A stretch of DNA of 6,223 nt from Burkholderiaceae bacterium (GTDB taxonomy: Bacteria; Pseudomonadota; Gammaproteobacteria; Burkholderiales; Burkholderiaceae_C), in assembly GCA_023262645.1 (NCBI GenBank), contig JALRAA010000097.1, positions 1 through 6,223 on the forward strand. The letters are read 5' to 3'. A program made the translations under genes and the position numbers. Below are positions 1 through 5,992 of this stretch, piece by piece. A model generated the notes under the pieces. It made no database searches and was not told where the DNA came from. It saw only the letters and a program-made list of their open reading frames with translations. Each line of letters starts with the position of its first letter. Position 1 is the first letter of the stretch.

Positions 1-6
1 CACGGC

Positions 7-2238
7 ATGACCACGCAAAATCTATTGGTTGAATTGCAGGTGGAAGAGCTGCCGCCGAAAGCCTTGAAAAAATTGGGTGAAGCATTTGCGCAATCGGTTT
101 GGGCGGGTTTGGCTGAATTGCAGCTGTTAGACGTTAACCCTGACAGTGACAATACACAGACTTACCAAGCATTTGCATCTCCCCGGCGACTCGCTGTCTG
201 GATCAAAGATGTCAAATCGCAGGCCGCTGACAAGCCACTGGAGCAAAAGCTGATGCCCGTCAGTGTCGGTTTAACCGCTGAAGGTGAAGCCACACCGGCA
301 CTGTTGAAAAAAATGCAAGCCTTGGGCGTTGACATGTCTGACGCTGCCACGGTGGTTAAGCAACTCCAGCGCATATCCGATGGAAAAGCCCAAGTGCTCT
401 ACTACAACAGCATGGCCAAAGGCGCCAGTTTGCAACAGGGATTGCAGTCGGCACTAGAACAGGCTTTGGCCAAGCTGCCCATACCCAAAGTCATGCAATA
501 CCAATTGCACCAACAGTGCGACATGCCTGGTTGGAGCACCGTCAGTTTTGTGCGCCCCGCCCACGGCTTGATCGCATTGCATGGCAACCAAGTGGTGCCC
601 GTGACCGTCTTGGGATTGACCGCTGGTCATTCCACCCAAGGTCATCGATTCGAGGCCAGCCATCATCCGGTACACATCTCGCACGCAGATGCTTATGAAG
701 AAACCCTGGCCAGCCATGGCGCTGTCATCGCCAGTTTTGACGCCAGAAGCCAAGACATGGTGCGTGCACTGCGTGAGCAAGCCAAGCAATGGGGTTGCCG
801 CTTAGAAGTTGAGCCTGCCGGGTTGACCGATACGCAAGCCGAGGAAGTGTTGCGCCATCACGAGTTGGTGCAAGAGGTCACCGCTTTGGTCGAACGACCC
901 ACCGTCATGGTGTGTCAATTTGAAGAAGCGTTTTTGCAAGTGCCCATGGAATGCCTGACGCTCACCATGAAGGCCAATCAAAAATACTTTCCGCTGCTCA
1001 AGTCTGATGGGCAACTGAGCCACCGTTTTTTGATCGTCAGCAATATCCGCCCCGAAGATCCTTCAGCCGTTATCGGTGGCAACGAACGGGTGGTGCGTCC
1101 ACGTTTGGCCGATGCCCAATTCTTTTTTGACCAAGACCGAAAAAAATCGCTCGAGTCCAGAGTGTCGGGTTTGGACAAAGTCATCTACCACAACCAATTG
1201 GGCACGCAAGGCGAGCGCATGTTGCGCGTCTGTGCGATCGCGCAAGCCTTGGTCAAGTTGTTGGTGCAATCGGGTTGGACAACTGCGTTGAAAGACCACG
1301 AAACCTTGGAGCACCATGCGGTCAGGGCAGCGCGGTTGGCCAAAACCGATTTGCTCACAGACATGGTGGGCGAGTTCCCAGAATTACAAGGCGTGATGGG
1401 ACGCTATTACGCCTTGAATGACGGAGAAGACCCGCTGGTTGCCCAAGCCATTGCTGACCATTACCGACCCCGATTTGCTGGGGATGAATTGCCCAGCAAC
1501 GATGTGGGTTTGATCGTTGCCATGGCCGACAAGTTGGAGACATTGGTCGGTATGTTTGGCACCGGCCATTTGCCAACCGGCGACCGCGACCCGTTTGCGT
1601 TGCGTCGCCATGCCTTGGGCGTGACACGCATGTTGCTTGACAAAGGCTTAGCGGTTCGTGTGCGCAGTTTGATCCAGAGCACGGCGGCTGTGTTTCCCGC
1701 CAAAGTAGCAGCAGATTTGGACATCGACAAATTGGAAACTTTTTTCCAAGAGCGTCTCATCAGCCTGCTGGAAGCAGAAGGCAAGCCGTTGACCCACATC
1801 ATGGCGGTGCTTGCTGTGGACACCGCAGAAGGATGGAGCCAGATCAAATCCCGTTTGGATGCTGTGGCTGAGTTTGCCAATTTGCCGCAAAGCCAAGCAC
1901 TTGCCGCTGCCAACAAGCGCATTACCAATATTTTGAAAAAAGTCGATCAGCCAATCGCTGTCCAAATTGACACGGACAAATTGACCGAACCCGCTGAACA
2001 GCAACTGCATGCACAGTTGCTTCACTTGGTGCCTGTGGCCAACGCTTATTTCGCTGCAAGCGATTACACCGCGCACCTGAAAACACTCGCGGGTTTGCGT
2101 GAAGCGGTTGACCATTTCTTCAACGATGTCATGGTCAATGCAGACGATGTTCAGATTCGGCAAAACCGCTGGGCATTGCTCAAGCAACTGCAAACACACA
2201 TGAACCAAGTCGCGGACATATCGCGTCTGGCACAGTAA
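7..2238 (+). CDS. glyS: Glycine--tRNA ligase, beta subunit
   Basis: Beta subunit of the heterotetrameric (alpha2beta2) bacterial glycyl-tRNA synthetase, which charges tRNA-Gly with glycine in the cytoplasm. The alpha subunit (GlyQ) carries the catalytic core, and the beta subunit supplies tRNA recognition and is essential for activity. The N terminus reads LLVELQVEELPPKAL, the family's opening signature, which fixes the start at 7; only six bases precede it, so no ribosome site can be judged. FVRPAHGLIALHG lies near residues 180-192. The HD-like segment at about 435-470 holds KTDLLTDMVGEFPELQG. The C-terminal DALR-type anticodon-binding region ends with FFNDVMVNADDVQIRQNR at about 704-721. 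At 743 residues it is somewhat longer than the E. coli protein (689), and I see no frameshift. glyQ normally sits immediately upstream and should lie just outside the window. gmhB follows after 6 bp, so the genes are probably co-transcribed. Confidence 0.97.
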   Translation: MTTQNLLVELQVEELPPKALKKLGEAFAQSVWAGLAELQLLDVNPDSDNTQTYQAFASPRRLAVWIKDVKSQAADKPLEQKLMPVSVGLTAEGEATPALLKKMQALGVDMSDAATVVKQLQRISDGKAQVLYYNSMAKGASLQQGLQSALEQALAKLPIPKVMQYQLHQQCDMPGWSTVSFVRPAHGLIALHGNQVVPVTVLGLTAGHSTQGHRFEASHHPVHISHADAYEETLASHGAVIASFDARSQDMVRALREQAKQWGCRLEVEPAGLTDTQAEEVLRHHELVQEVTALVERPTVMVCQFEEAFLQVPMECLTLTMKANQKYFPLLKSDGQLSHRFLIVSNIRPEDPSAVIGGNERVVRPRLADAQFFFDQDRKKSLESRVSGLDKVIYHNQLGTQGERMLRVCAIAQALVKLLVQSGWTTALKDHETLEHHAVRAARLAKTDLLTDMVGEFPELQGVMGRYYALNDGEDPLVAQAIADHYRPRFAGDELPSNDVGLIVAMADKLETLVGMFGTGHLPTGDRDPFALRRHALGVTRMLLDKGLAVRVRSLIQSTAAVFPAKVAADLDIDKLETFFQERLISLLEAEGKPLTHIMAVLAVDTAEGWSQIKSRLDAVAEFANLPQSQALAAANKRITNILKKVDQPIAVQIDTDKLTEPAEQQLHAQLLHLVPVANAYFAASDYTAHLKTLAGLREAVDHFFNDVMVNADDVQIRQNRWALLKQLQTHMNQVADISRLAQ

Positions 2239-2244
2239 GTCGCC

Positions 2245-2838
2245 ATGCACACCAAACTCATCATTCTGGACCGCGATGGCACCATCAACCGCGACAGCGA
2301 CGACTACATCAAATCGCCCGATGAATGGTTGCCACTGCCGGGCTCCGTCGAAGCCATTGCCCGTTTGTGTCAAGCGGGTTGGCACATTGCCATCGCCAGC
2401 AACCAATCCGGTTTGGGCCGTGGCTTGTTCGATTTGGCCACGCTCAACCTGATGCACGACAAGATGAACAAACTGCTGGCGGCTGCCGGCGGTCGGGTGG
2501 ATGCCATATTCTTTTGCCCACATTTGCCGCAAGACAACTGCCAATGCAGAAAACCCTTGCCGGGTTTGTTCGAGCAAATCGGTGAGCGCTTTGGCGTGCC
2601 CTTAGACCAGGTGCATGCCGTGGGGGATACCTTGCGTGATGCGCAAGCCGCGGCCTTGGCAGGTTGCCAAACCCATTTGGTGTGCACCGGCAAGAGCGAG
2701 GGCTACAGCGGCAGCATCCCACCCGAGAATTTCCCGCCACAGACCATGGTGCACGACAACTTGTCTGCGTTTGCCGATTGGGTGTTGGCGCTAGGCGAAG
2801 CAGCCCACCACACGCCTTCCAGAGCCCCGGTGCGTTGA
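2245..2838 (+). CDS. gmhB: D-glycero-beta-D-manno-heptose-1,7-bisphosphate 7-phosphatase
   Basis: HAD-superfamily phosphatase that removes the C7 phosphate from D,D-heptose 1,7-bisphosphate in the cytoplasmic pathway to ADP-heptose, the precursor of the LPS inner core. HAD motif I is LDRDGTIN (nucleophile Asp9, acid/base Asp11), motif II is SNQSG (52-56), Lys103 in CRKP is the motif III lysine, and motif IV is GDTLRD with Asp128 and Asp132. The structural zinc site is visible as CPHLPQDNCQC (Cys91, His93, Cys99, Cys101), which separates GmhB from the related histidinol phosphatases. The zinc loop is shorter than in the E. coli protein. At 197 residues the length is normal, with a short non-conserved tail after about 180. 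Its ATG lies 6 bp after glyS. Its TGA shares one base with the plsC start (TGATG), implying translational coupling. The anomer preferred (beta or alpha) is inferred from the proteobacterial context only. Confidence 0.93.
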   Translation: MHTKLIILDRDGTINRDSDDYIKSPDEWLPLPGSVEAIARLCQAGWHIAIASNQSGLGRGLFDLATLNLMHDKMNKLLAAAGGRVDAIFFCPHLPQDNCQCRKPLPGLFEQIGERFGVPLDQVHAVGDTLRDAQAAALAGCQTHLVCTGKSEGYSGSIPPENFPPQTMVHDNLSAFADWVLALGEAAHHTPSRAPVR

Positions 2839-3590
2839 TGGCGTTTCTGCGATCCGTGCTGCATATGTTGTGGATGCTGATCACGGTGGTGCCCGTGGCG
2901 CTGGTGTTGTTGAGTGCCGCTGCGTTGCAGTTCAATGGGCATCGTCTTTATCGGATGGCTGTTTTTTGGTTGCGCCTCGCTGTGCAAGGGGCGCGCTACA
3001 TACTCGGTATCCGCTATCAAATCAAAGGGCAAGACCATTTGCCAGCGCTTGACCAACCCTGTATCTTGCTGGTCAAACACCAATCCACTTACGAAACATT
3101 CTTGATGCCAGTCATCATGCCCAAAGATTTGGCCTATGTGTTTAAGCGCGAATTGTTGTATGTGCCTTTTTTTGGTTGGGCGATCGGGCAATTGGACATG
3201 ATTCATATCGACCGACAACAAAAATCGCAGTCCTTTCAAAAAGTGGTTCAGCAAGGCAAAGATTTGCTGCACAAAGGCATTTGGGTGATCATGTTTCCCG
3301 AAGGCACGCGCATCGCCCGTGGTCAAGCGGGCAACTACAAATCGGGCGGCGCCCGACTGGCGATCGAGACGGGTGTTCCCGTCATTCCAGTGGCGGTCAA
3401 TTCGGCGGTGTGCTGGCCGCGCAAAGCCTTTGTCAAACATCCCGGCGTGGTCACGGTGTCGATCGGCCCCGCTATTGCCAGCGAGGGCCGCCAAGCCGAC
3501 CACTTGATGGCCGAGGTATCGCAATGGATCGAGGCTGAAATGCGCCAGTTGGATCCATTGGCTTATCCGCCAAGCACCGAAGTGGCATGA
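2838..3590 (+). CDS. plsC: 1-acyl-sn-glycerol-3-phosphate acyltransferase
   Basis: Inner-membrane acyltransferase that converts lysophosphatidic acid to phosphatidic acid, the second acylation of phospholipid synthesis. The 250-residue protein opens with a hydrophobic segment at about 8-31 that should anchor it in the membrane. The acyltransferase block I is KHQSTYETF, giving His81 with Glu86 (HX4E in place of the textbook HX4D). Block III is FPEGTR at 153-158, and block IV is represented by VPVIPVAVN at 180-188. The frame is open further upstream, back to an ATG at 2664, but that would put 58 unrelated residues inside gmhB. The start at 2838 puts the hydrophobic anchor near the N terminus and makes a TGATG junction with gmhB, so it is preferred. 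The 3' end overlaps the next gene by four bases (ATGA). A related lyso-lipid acyltransferase acting on another acceptor cannot be excluded from sequence alone. Confidence 0.92.
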   Translation: MAFLRSVLHMLWMLITVVPVALVLLSAAALQFNGHRLYRMAVFWLRLAVQGARYILGIRYQIKGQDHLPALDQPCILLVKHQSTYETFLMPVIMPKDLAYVFKRELLYVPFFGWAIGQLDMIHIDRQQKSQSFQKVVQQGKDLLHKGIWVIMFPEGTRIARGQAGNYKSGGARLAIETGVPVIPVAVNSAVCWPRKAFVKHPGVVTVSIGPAIASEGRQADHLMAEVSQWIEAEMRQLDPLAYPPSTEVA

Positions 3591-4483
3591 AGTCCTTTGT
3601 GCAACTCGCGCTCGATTGGTGGGAGCCCGCCAACCAGACGCCGACTGTCTCCGCACCTTTTGCGACCCACACACTGACGCCGAACGATCAAATGCATTTG
3701 GCCACGGAGACGGCGCATTTTCAGCATACACGCGCCAACCGATTCATCCGTTTAGGGGTGGGCAGTGCCGACTACCGACTCACCCGCAGTCGTCGCAAAA
3801 CCATTGGCATGTCGGTCGGGCCAGAGGGTTTGGATGTGCGTGCGCCGCGCTGGGTCAGCATCGGCGCCATTGAGCAAGCCTTGCATGAAAAGGGCGCGTG
3901 GATTTTGCGCAAATTGCAAGAGATGCAAGAACGGCGAAAGCACATGGAGTCCACCATCATCGAATGGCGCGACGGTATTTGCTTGCCTTATATGGGCGAA
4001 ACCGTTCGGCTGCAATTGGATGCCACGCATTGGTTCAGCGAAGCCGGCGCTTGCCTGCAAGCCGTTGACCCAACCCCCGGTTCACCTGTCACAGGATTGT
4101 TGCGCGTGTCGGTCGCTCAAAACGCCAGCCCAGCGCAAATCCGCGATGCGGTGCAAGCGTGGTTGATGGCCCAGGCCAAGCAATTGTTTGTTGAACGTTT
4201 GAACCATTTCGCGCCCATTTTGGGCGTGCAATGGCGCAAGTTATCGCTCAGCAATGCGGGCACCCGTTGGGGCAGCGCCGGTTCGGATGGCAGCATACGG
4301 TTGAATTGGCGCTTGGTGCATTTCAAGCTGGACATCATTGATTATGTAGTGGCGCACGAACTCAGCCATTTGCGTGTAATGGACCACAGCCCCTTATTTT
4401 GGGAAACGGTTCGCACCGTGGTGCCGGACTATGCCCAGCGCCGTGCCCAACTCAGGGACGAAGCATTGCCGCAGTGGGCGTGA
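3587..4483 (+). CDS. YgjP/DUF45-type zinc metallopeptidase
   Basis: Predicted cytoplasmic zinc metallopeptidase of the YgjP (DUF45, SprT-like/M48-related) family, whose natural substrate is not established. The catalytic motif is HELSH (257-261) with Glu258 as general base. The third zinc ligand is probably His267 in VMDHSPLFW, a spacing typical of this family. Other family signatures are TRSRRKTIGMSV (66-77) and LSNAGTRWGS (221-230). No signal peptide or membrane segment is seen. At 298 residues it is longer than many relatives; about 50 extra residues at the N terminus are rich in Thr and Pro and look poorly conserved. The start at 3587 overlaps the plsC stop as ATGA, which supports it over the internal ATG at 3692. 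The last 32 bp run into the 3' end of the convergent hydrolase gene. The family call is firm; the function is open. Confidence 0.88.
   Translation: MKSFVQLALDWWEPANQTPTVSAPFATHTLTPNDQMHLATETAHFQHTRANRFIRLGVGSADYRLTRSRRKTIGMSVGPEGLDVRAPRWVSIGAIEQALHEKGAWILRKLQEMQERRKHMESTIIEWRDGICLPYMGETVRLQLDATHWFSEAGACLQAVDPTPGSPVTGLLRVSVAQNASPAQIRDAVQAWLMAQAKQLFVERLNHFAPILGVQWRKLSLSNAGTRWGSAGSDGSIRLNWRLVHFKLDIIDYVVAHELSHLRVMDHSPLFWETVRTVVPDYAQRRAQLRDEALPQWA
4452..4483. other. Convergent 3' coding overlap
   Basis: The end of the YgjP-like gene (TGA at 4481-4483) and the end of the minus-strand hydrolase gene (stop read from TCA at 4452-4454) share 32 bp. The last ten or so residues of each protein are therefore encoded on opposite strands of the same DNA. 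No GC-rich stem followed by a T-run is visible here or in the 60 bp on either side. Transcripts from the two sides probably run into each other, or end by a factor-dependent route. Confidence 0.9.
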
Positions 4484-5525
4484 AGCGGTAGATACCGTCA
4501 GCCGACAGGCTTCGGCGCAATTCGCCGCCAAACCACAGCCAATGCAAATGCGCCAAAGATTCACCCAAGGCGAACGTGGTTTGGTGTGCATCGAGCGGGC
4601 GTTTAAACAAGACAGCCAGGGCGTCCATGGCGGTCATGCCGTCTGGATTGAATGCTTGGCGCAAATCATTCAACCGGTCTTGGTGGTGTTGCAACAATTG
4701 CGCAATGCGTTGGTGCAAGCCAGTGAAGGGCTTGCCATGCGACGGCAGCACCAAACAATCCGCAGGCAATTCGGTGTAGCGGTTCAATGACTGCATGAAC
4801 AAGCGCAACGGGTCTGCCTGCGGTTCGGTGTCGTACACACTGATGTTGCTAGAGATGCGCGGCAACACCATGTCGCCACTGATCAATACATGAAGCGCGG
4901 GGCAGTGCAACGCCATGTGTTCCGGGGCATGGCCATAGCCACTGATGCAATGCCAGTCATGGTCACCTATGCGCAACACCAGACCATCGGTCAAACGCAC
5001 AAATTGCGGCGGCAAGGCCGGAACCATGTGCACAAATTGCAAGCTGCGGTCTGTCAGCGCCGCCAACACCTCTGGATCGCGCAAACCGTGTGATCTGAAA
5101 AAAGCCTGTGATTGGCTGCCTTGTGCAGGCGGTGGGTTGGCGATCAGCGTACGGGCGGTGTGGTAGTCGGTGGCGCTGATGTAGAGGGGAACCTGCCAGT
5201 GCTGGCACAGCCAATGCGCCAAGCCCAAATGGTCGGGGTGCAAATGCGTGGCGAGCACCCGCAACACCGGAAGCCCCATCAGGCTCGCGTCAAAGACTTG
5301 CAACCATTGCGCACGGGTTTGGGGATTGTCTAAGCAGCAATCGACGATGCACCAGCCGTCAACCCCGTCCAACTGGTCGCGGATCAGCCACAGGTTGATA
5401 TGGTCCAAAGCGAAAGGAAGCGCCATGCGCAACCAGTGAACGCCAGGGGCAACCGTGAGATGAGAACCGGGGGTTGGCAATGCATCCCCAAGCGGGTAAT
5501 GCAATTCTTTTTCTGACACATTCAT
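4452..5525 (-). CDS. Metallo-beta-lactamase-fold hydrolase with C-terminal helical domain
   Basis: Predicted cytoplasmic metal-dependent hydrolase of the MBL superfamily, 357 residues. The metal site is complete: THLHPDH gives His94, His96, Asp98 and His99; GYGHAPEH carries His199; SGD has Asp218; and PSHG has His263. This is the full binuclear set seen in glyoxalase II/LACTB2-like members. Residues from about 270 onward form a separate, mostly helical tail (HWLWFGGEL near 328-336) that resembles the winged-helix domain following the MBL core in LACTB2-type proteins. There is no signal peptide, which argues against a secreted beta-lactamase. The substrate is unknown; thioester, lactone, phosphodiester or RNA cleavage all occur in this superfamily. 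The ATG at 5523-5525 lies 22 bp from the LiuR-type palindrome and is divergent from liuR, suggesting shared control and a possible role in acyl-CoA metabolism. No clear Shine-Dalgarno sequence precedes the start. The 3' end overlaps the neighbouring protease gene. Confidence 0.88.
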   Translation of the reverse strand: MNVSEKELHYPLGDALPTPGSHLTVAPGVHWLRMALPFALDHINLWLIRDQLDGVDGWCIVDCCLDNPQTRAQWLQVFDASLMGLPVLRVLATHLHPDHLGLAHWLCQHWQVPLYISATDYHTARTLIANPPPAQGSQSQAFFRSHGLRDPEVLAALTDRSLQFVHMVPALPPQFVRLTDGLVLRIGDHDWHCISGYGHAPEHMALHCPALHVLISGDMVLPRISSNISVYDTEPQADPLRLFMQSLNRYTELPADCLVLPSHGKPFTGLHQRIAQLLQHHQDRLNDLRQAFNPDGMTAMDALAVLFKRPLDAHQTTFALGESLAHLHWLWFGGELRRSLSADGIYRFTPTAAMLRP

Positions 5526-5587
5526 ACCAAGGGATTTTGCTTGATAATTGACGTTTACGTAAACGTTAACCGTGTTTGACTGTCTTC
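5526..5587. promoter_or_regulatory. Divergent intergenic region with two promoters expected
   Basis: This 62-bp gap separates two divergently transcribed genes, so promoters for both must lie here or reach into the coding ends. It is more AT-rich than its surroundings. On the + strand, GATAAT at 5543-5548 is a good -10 candidate. It would place the transcription start near 5555, inside the palindrome, but no convincing -35 sits at the right distance. On the - strand, AATTAT (read from 5549 to 5544) is the best -10 candidate, again with a weak -35. The exact promoters are not resolved by eye. Confidence 0.45.
5548..5569. promoter_or_regulatory. LiuR-type operator palindrome
   Basis: The core ACGTTTACGTAAACGT (5551-5566) is a perfect 16-bp palindrome. 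Two more pairs match outside a single mismatched pair, giving 22 bp in all. Published comparative work on proteobacterial branched-chain amino acid degradation describes LiuR boxes of this kind (TTTACGTTAACGTAAA-like, centred on ACGT). The adjacent gene encodes a LiuR-like MerR protein, so autoregulation is the natural reading. The site lies 18 bp before the liuR ATG and 22 bp before the hydrolase ATG, so one bound dimer could control both directions. Because it overlaps the expected transcription starts, repression is more likely than activation; this last point is inference. Confidence 0.8.
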
Positions 5588-5989
5588 ATGGCGACCCAAT
5601 TCACCATCCGCGACCTGGCCAGAGAATTTGACCTGACCACCCGTGCCATTCGTTTTTACGAAGACATGGGCTTGCTGCGTCCAGAAAGGCACGGCCCGGG
5701 CGGCAGAAACCGCATCTACAGCGCCAGAGAACGGGCACGCTTGCGTTTGACCTTGCGCGCCAAGCGTTTGGGCTTGTCGTTGATGGAAGCCAAAGACATC
5801 ATCGACATGTACGACAGCCCGCGCGATACCGTGCCGCAGTTGGAAAAATTCATCACCGTGTTGGCCGAGCACCGAAAACAGCTCGAAAACCAAATGCGAG
5901 AAATCCAAGCCAATCTGGATGAAGTCAAACAGCACGAGAAAGAAGCCAGACAATTGATGGCCAAATACCGTCGCAGCGACAACCACTGA
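5588..5989 (+). CDS. liuR: MerR-family regulator of leucine/isovalerate degradation (LiuR-like)
   Basis: DNA-binding regulator of 133 residues, acting as a dimer. The N-terminal winged helix-turn-helix occupies about residues 6-46, with TTRAIRFYEDMGLLRPER as the MerR signature and NRIYSARERARLRL continuing the wing. GLSLMEAKDIIDMYD (62-76) closely follows the pattern of LiuR proteins, which control leucine and isovalerate catabolic genes. Residues about 82-127 form the long dimerisation coiled coil. The protein contains no cysteine, which excludes the CueR/ZntR/MerR type of thiol metal sensing; an acyl-CoA or other small ligand is more likely. A TTG at 5576 would add four residues, but the ATG at 5588 matches the usual N terminus and leaves the operator clear. 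The LiuR-type palindrome just upstream supports both identity and autoregulation. The carbonic anhydrase gene starts 3 bp after the stop. Confidence 0.85.
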   Translation: MATQFTIRDLAREFDLTTRAIRFYEDMGLLRPERHGPGGRNRIYSARERARLRLTLRAKRLGLSLMEAKDIIDMYDSPRDTVPQLEKFITVLAEHRKQLENQMREIQANLDEVKQHEKEARQLMAKYRRSDNH

Positions 5990-5992
5990 CCT

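Noticed and set aside
130..138. GACGTTAAC inside glyS, similar to half of the LiuR box
   Set aside because: It lacks the matching second half and sits in coding sequence with no promoter context, so it is most likely chance.
1648..2577. A 309-codon open frame on the - strand across the glyS/gmhB junction
   Set aside because: It lies opposite two clearly conserved genes, has no recognisable family features, and is the kind of long antisense frame created by the codon bias of the real genes.
2664..2837. Upstream extension of plsC by 58 residues
   Set aside because: The extra part translates gmhB in another frame, has no resemblance to PlsC N termini, and would put the membrane anchor in the middle of the protein. 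The ATG at 2838 fits better.
2703..3731. A 342-codon open frame on the - strand opposite plsC
   Set aside because: The translation is rich in His, Arg and Gln with no domain signature, and it covers plsC and both its junctions. It is a shadow of plsC.
4485..4500. Inverted repeat CGGTAGATACCG as a possible terminator after the peptidase gene
   Set aside because: The arms are five bases with a two-base centre, too tight for a stable hairpin, and no T-run follows on either strand. It also lies inside the hydrolase coding sequence.
5576..5587. TTG start giving liuR four more residues
   Set aside because: The added residues are not typical of the family, and the ATG at 5588 gives the expected short lead into the helix-turn-helix.
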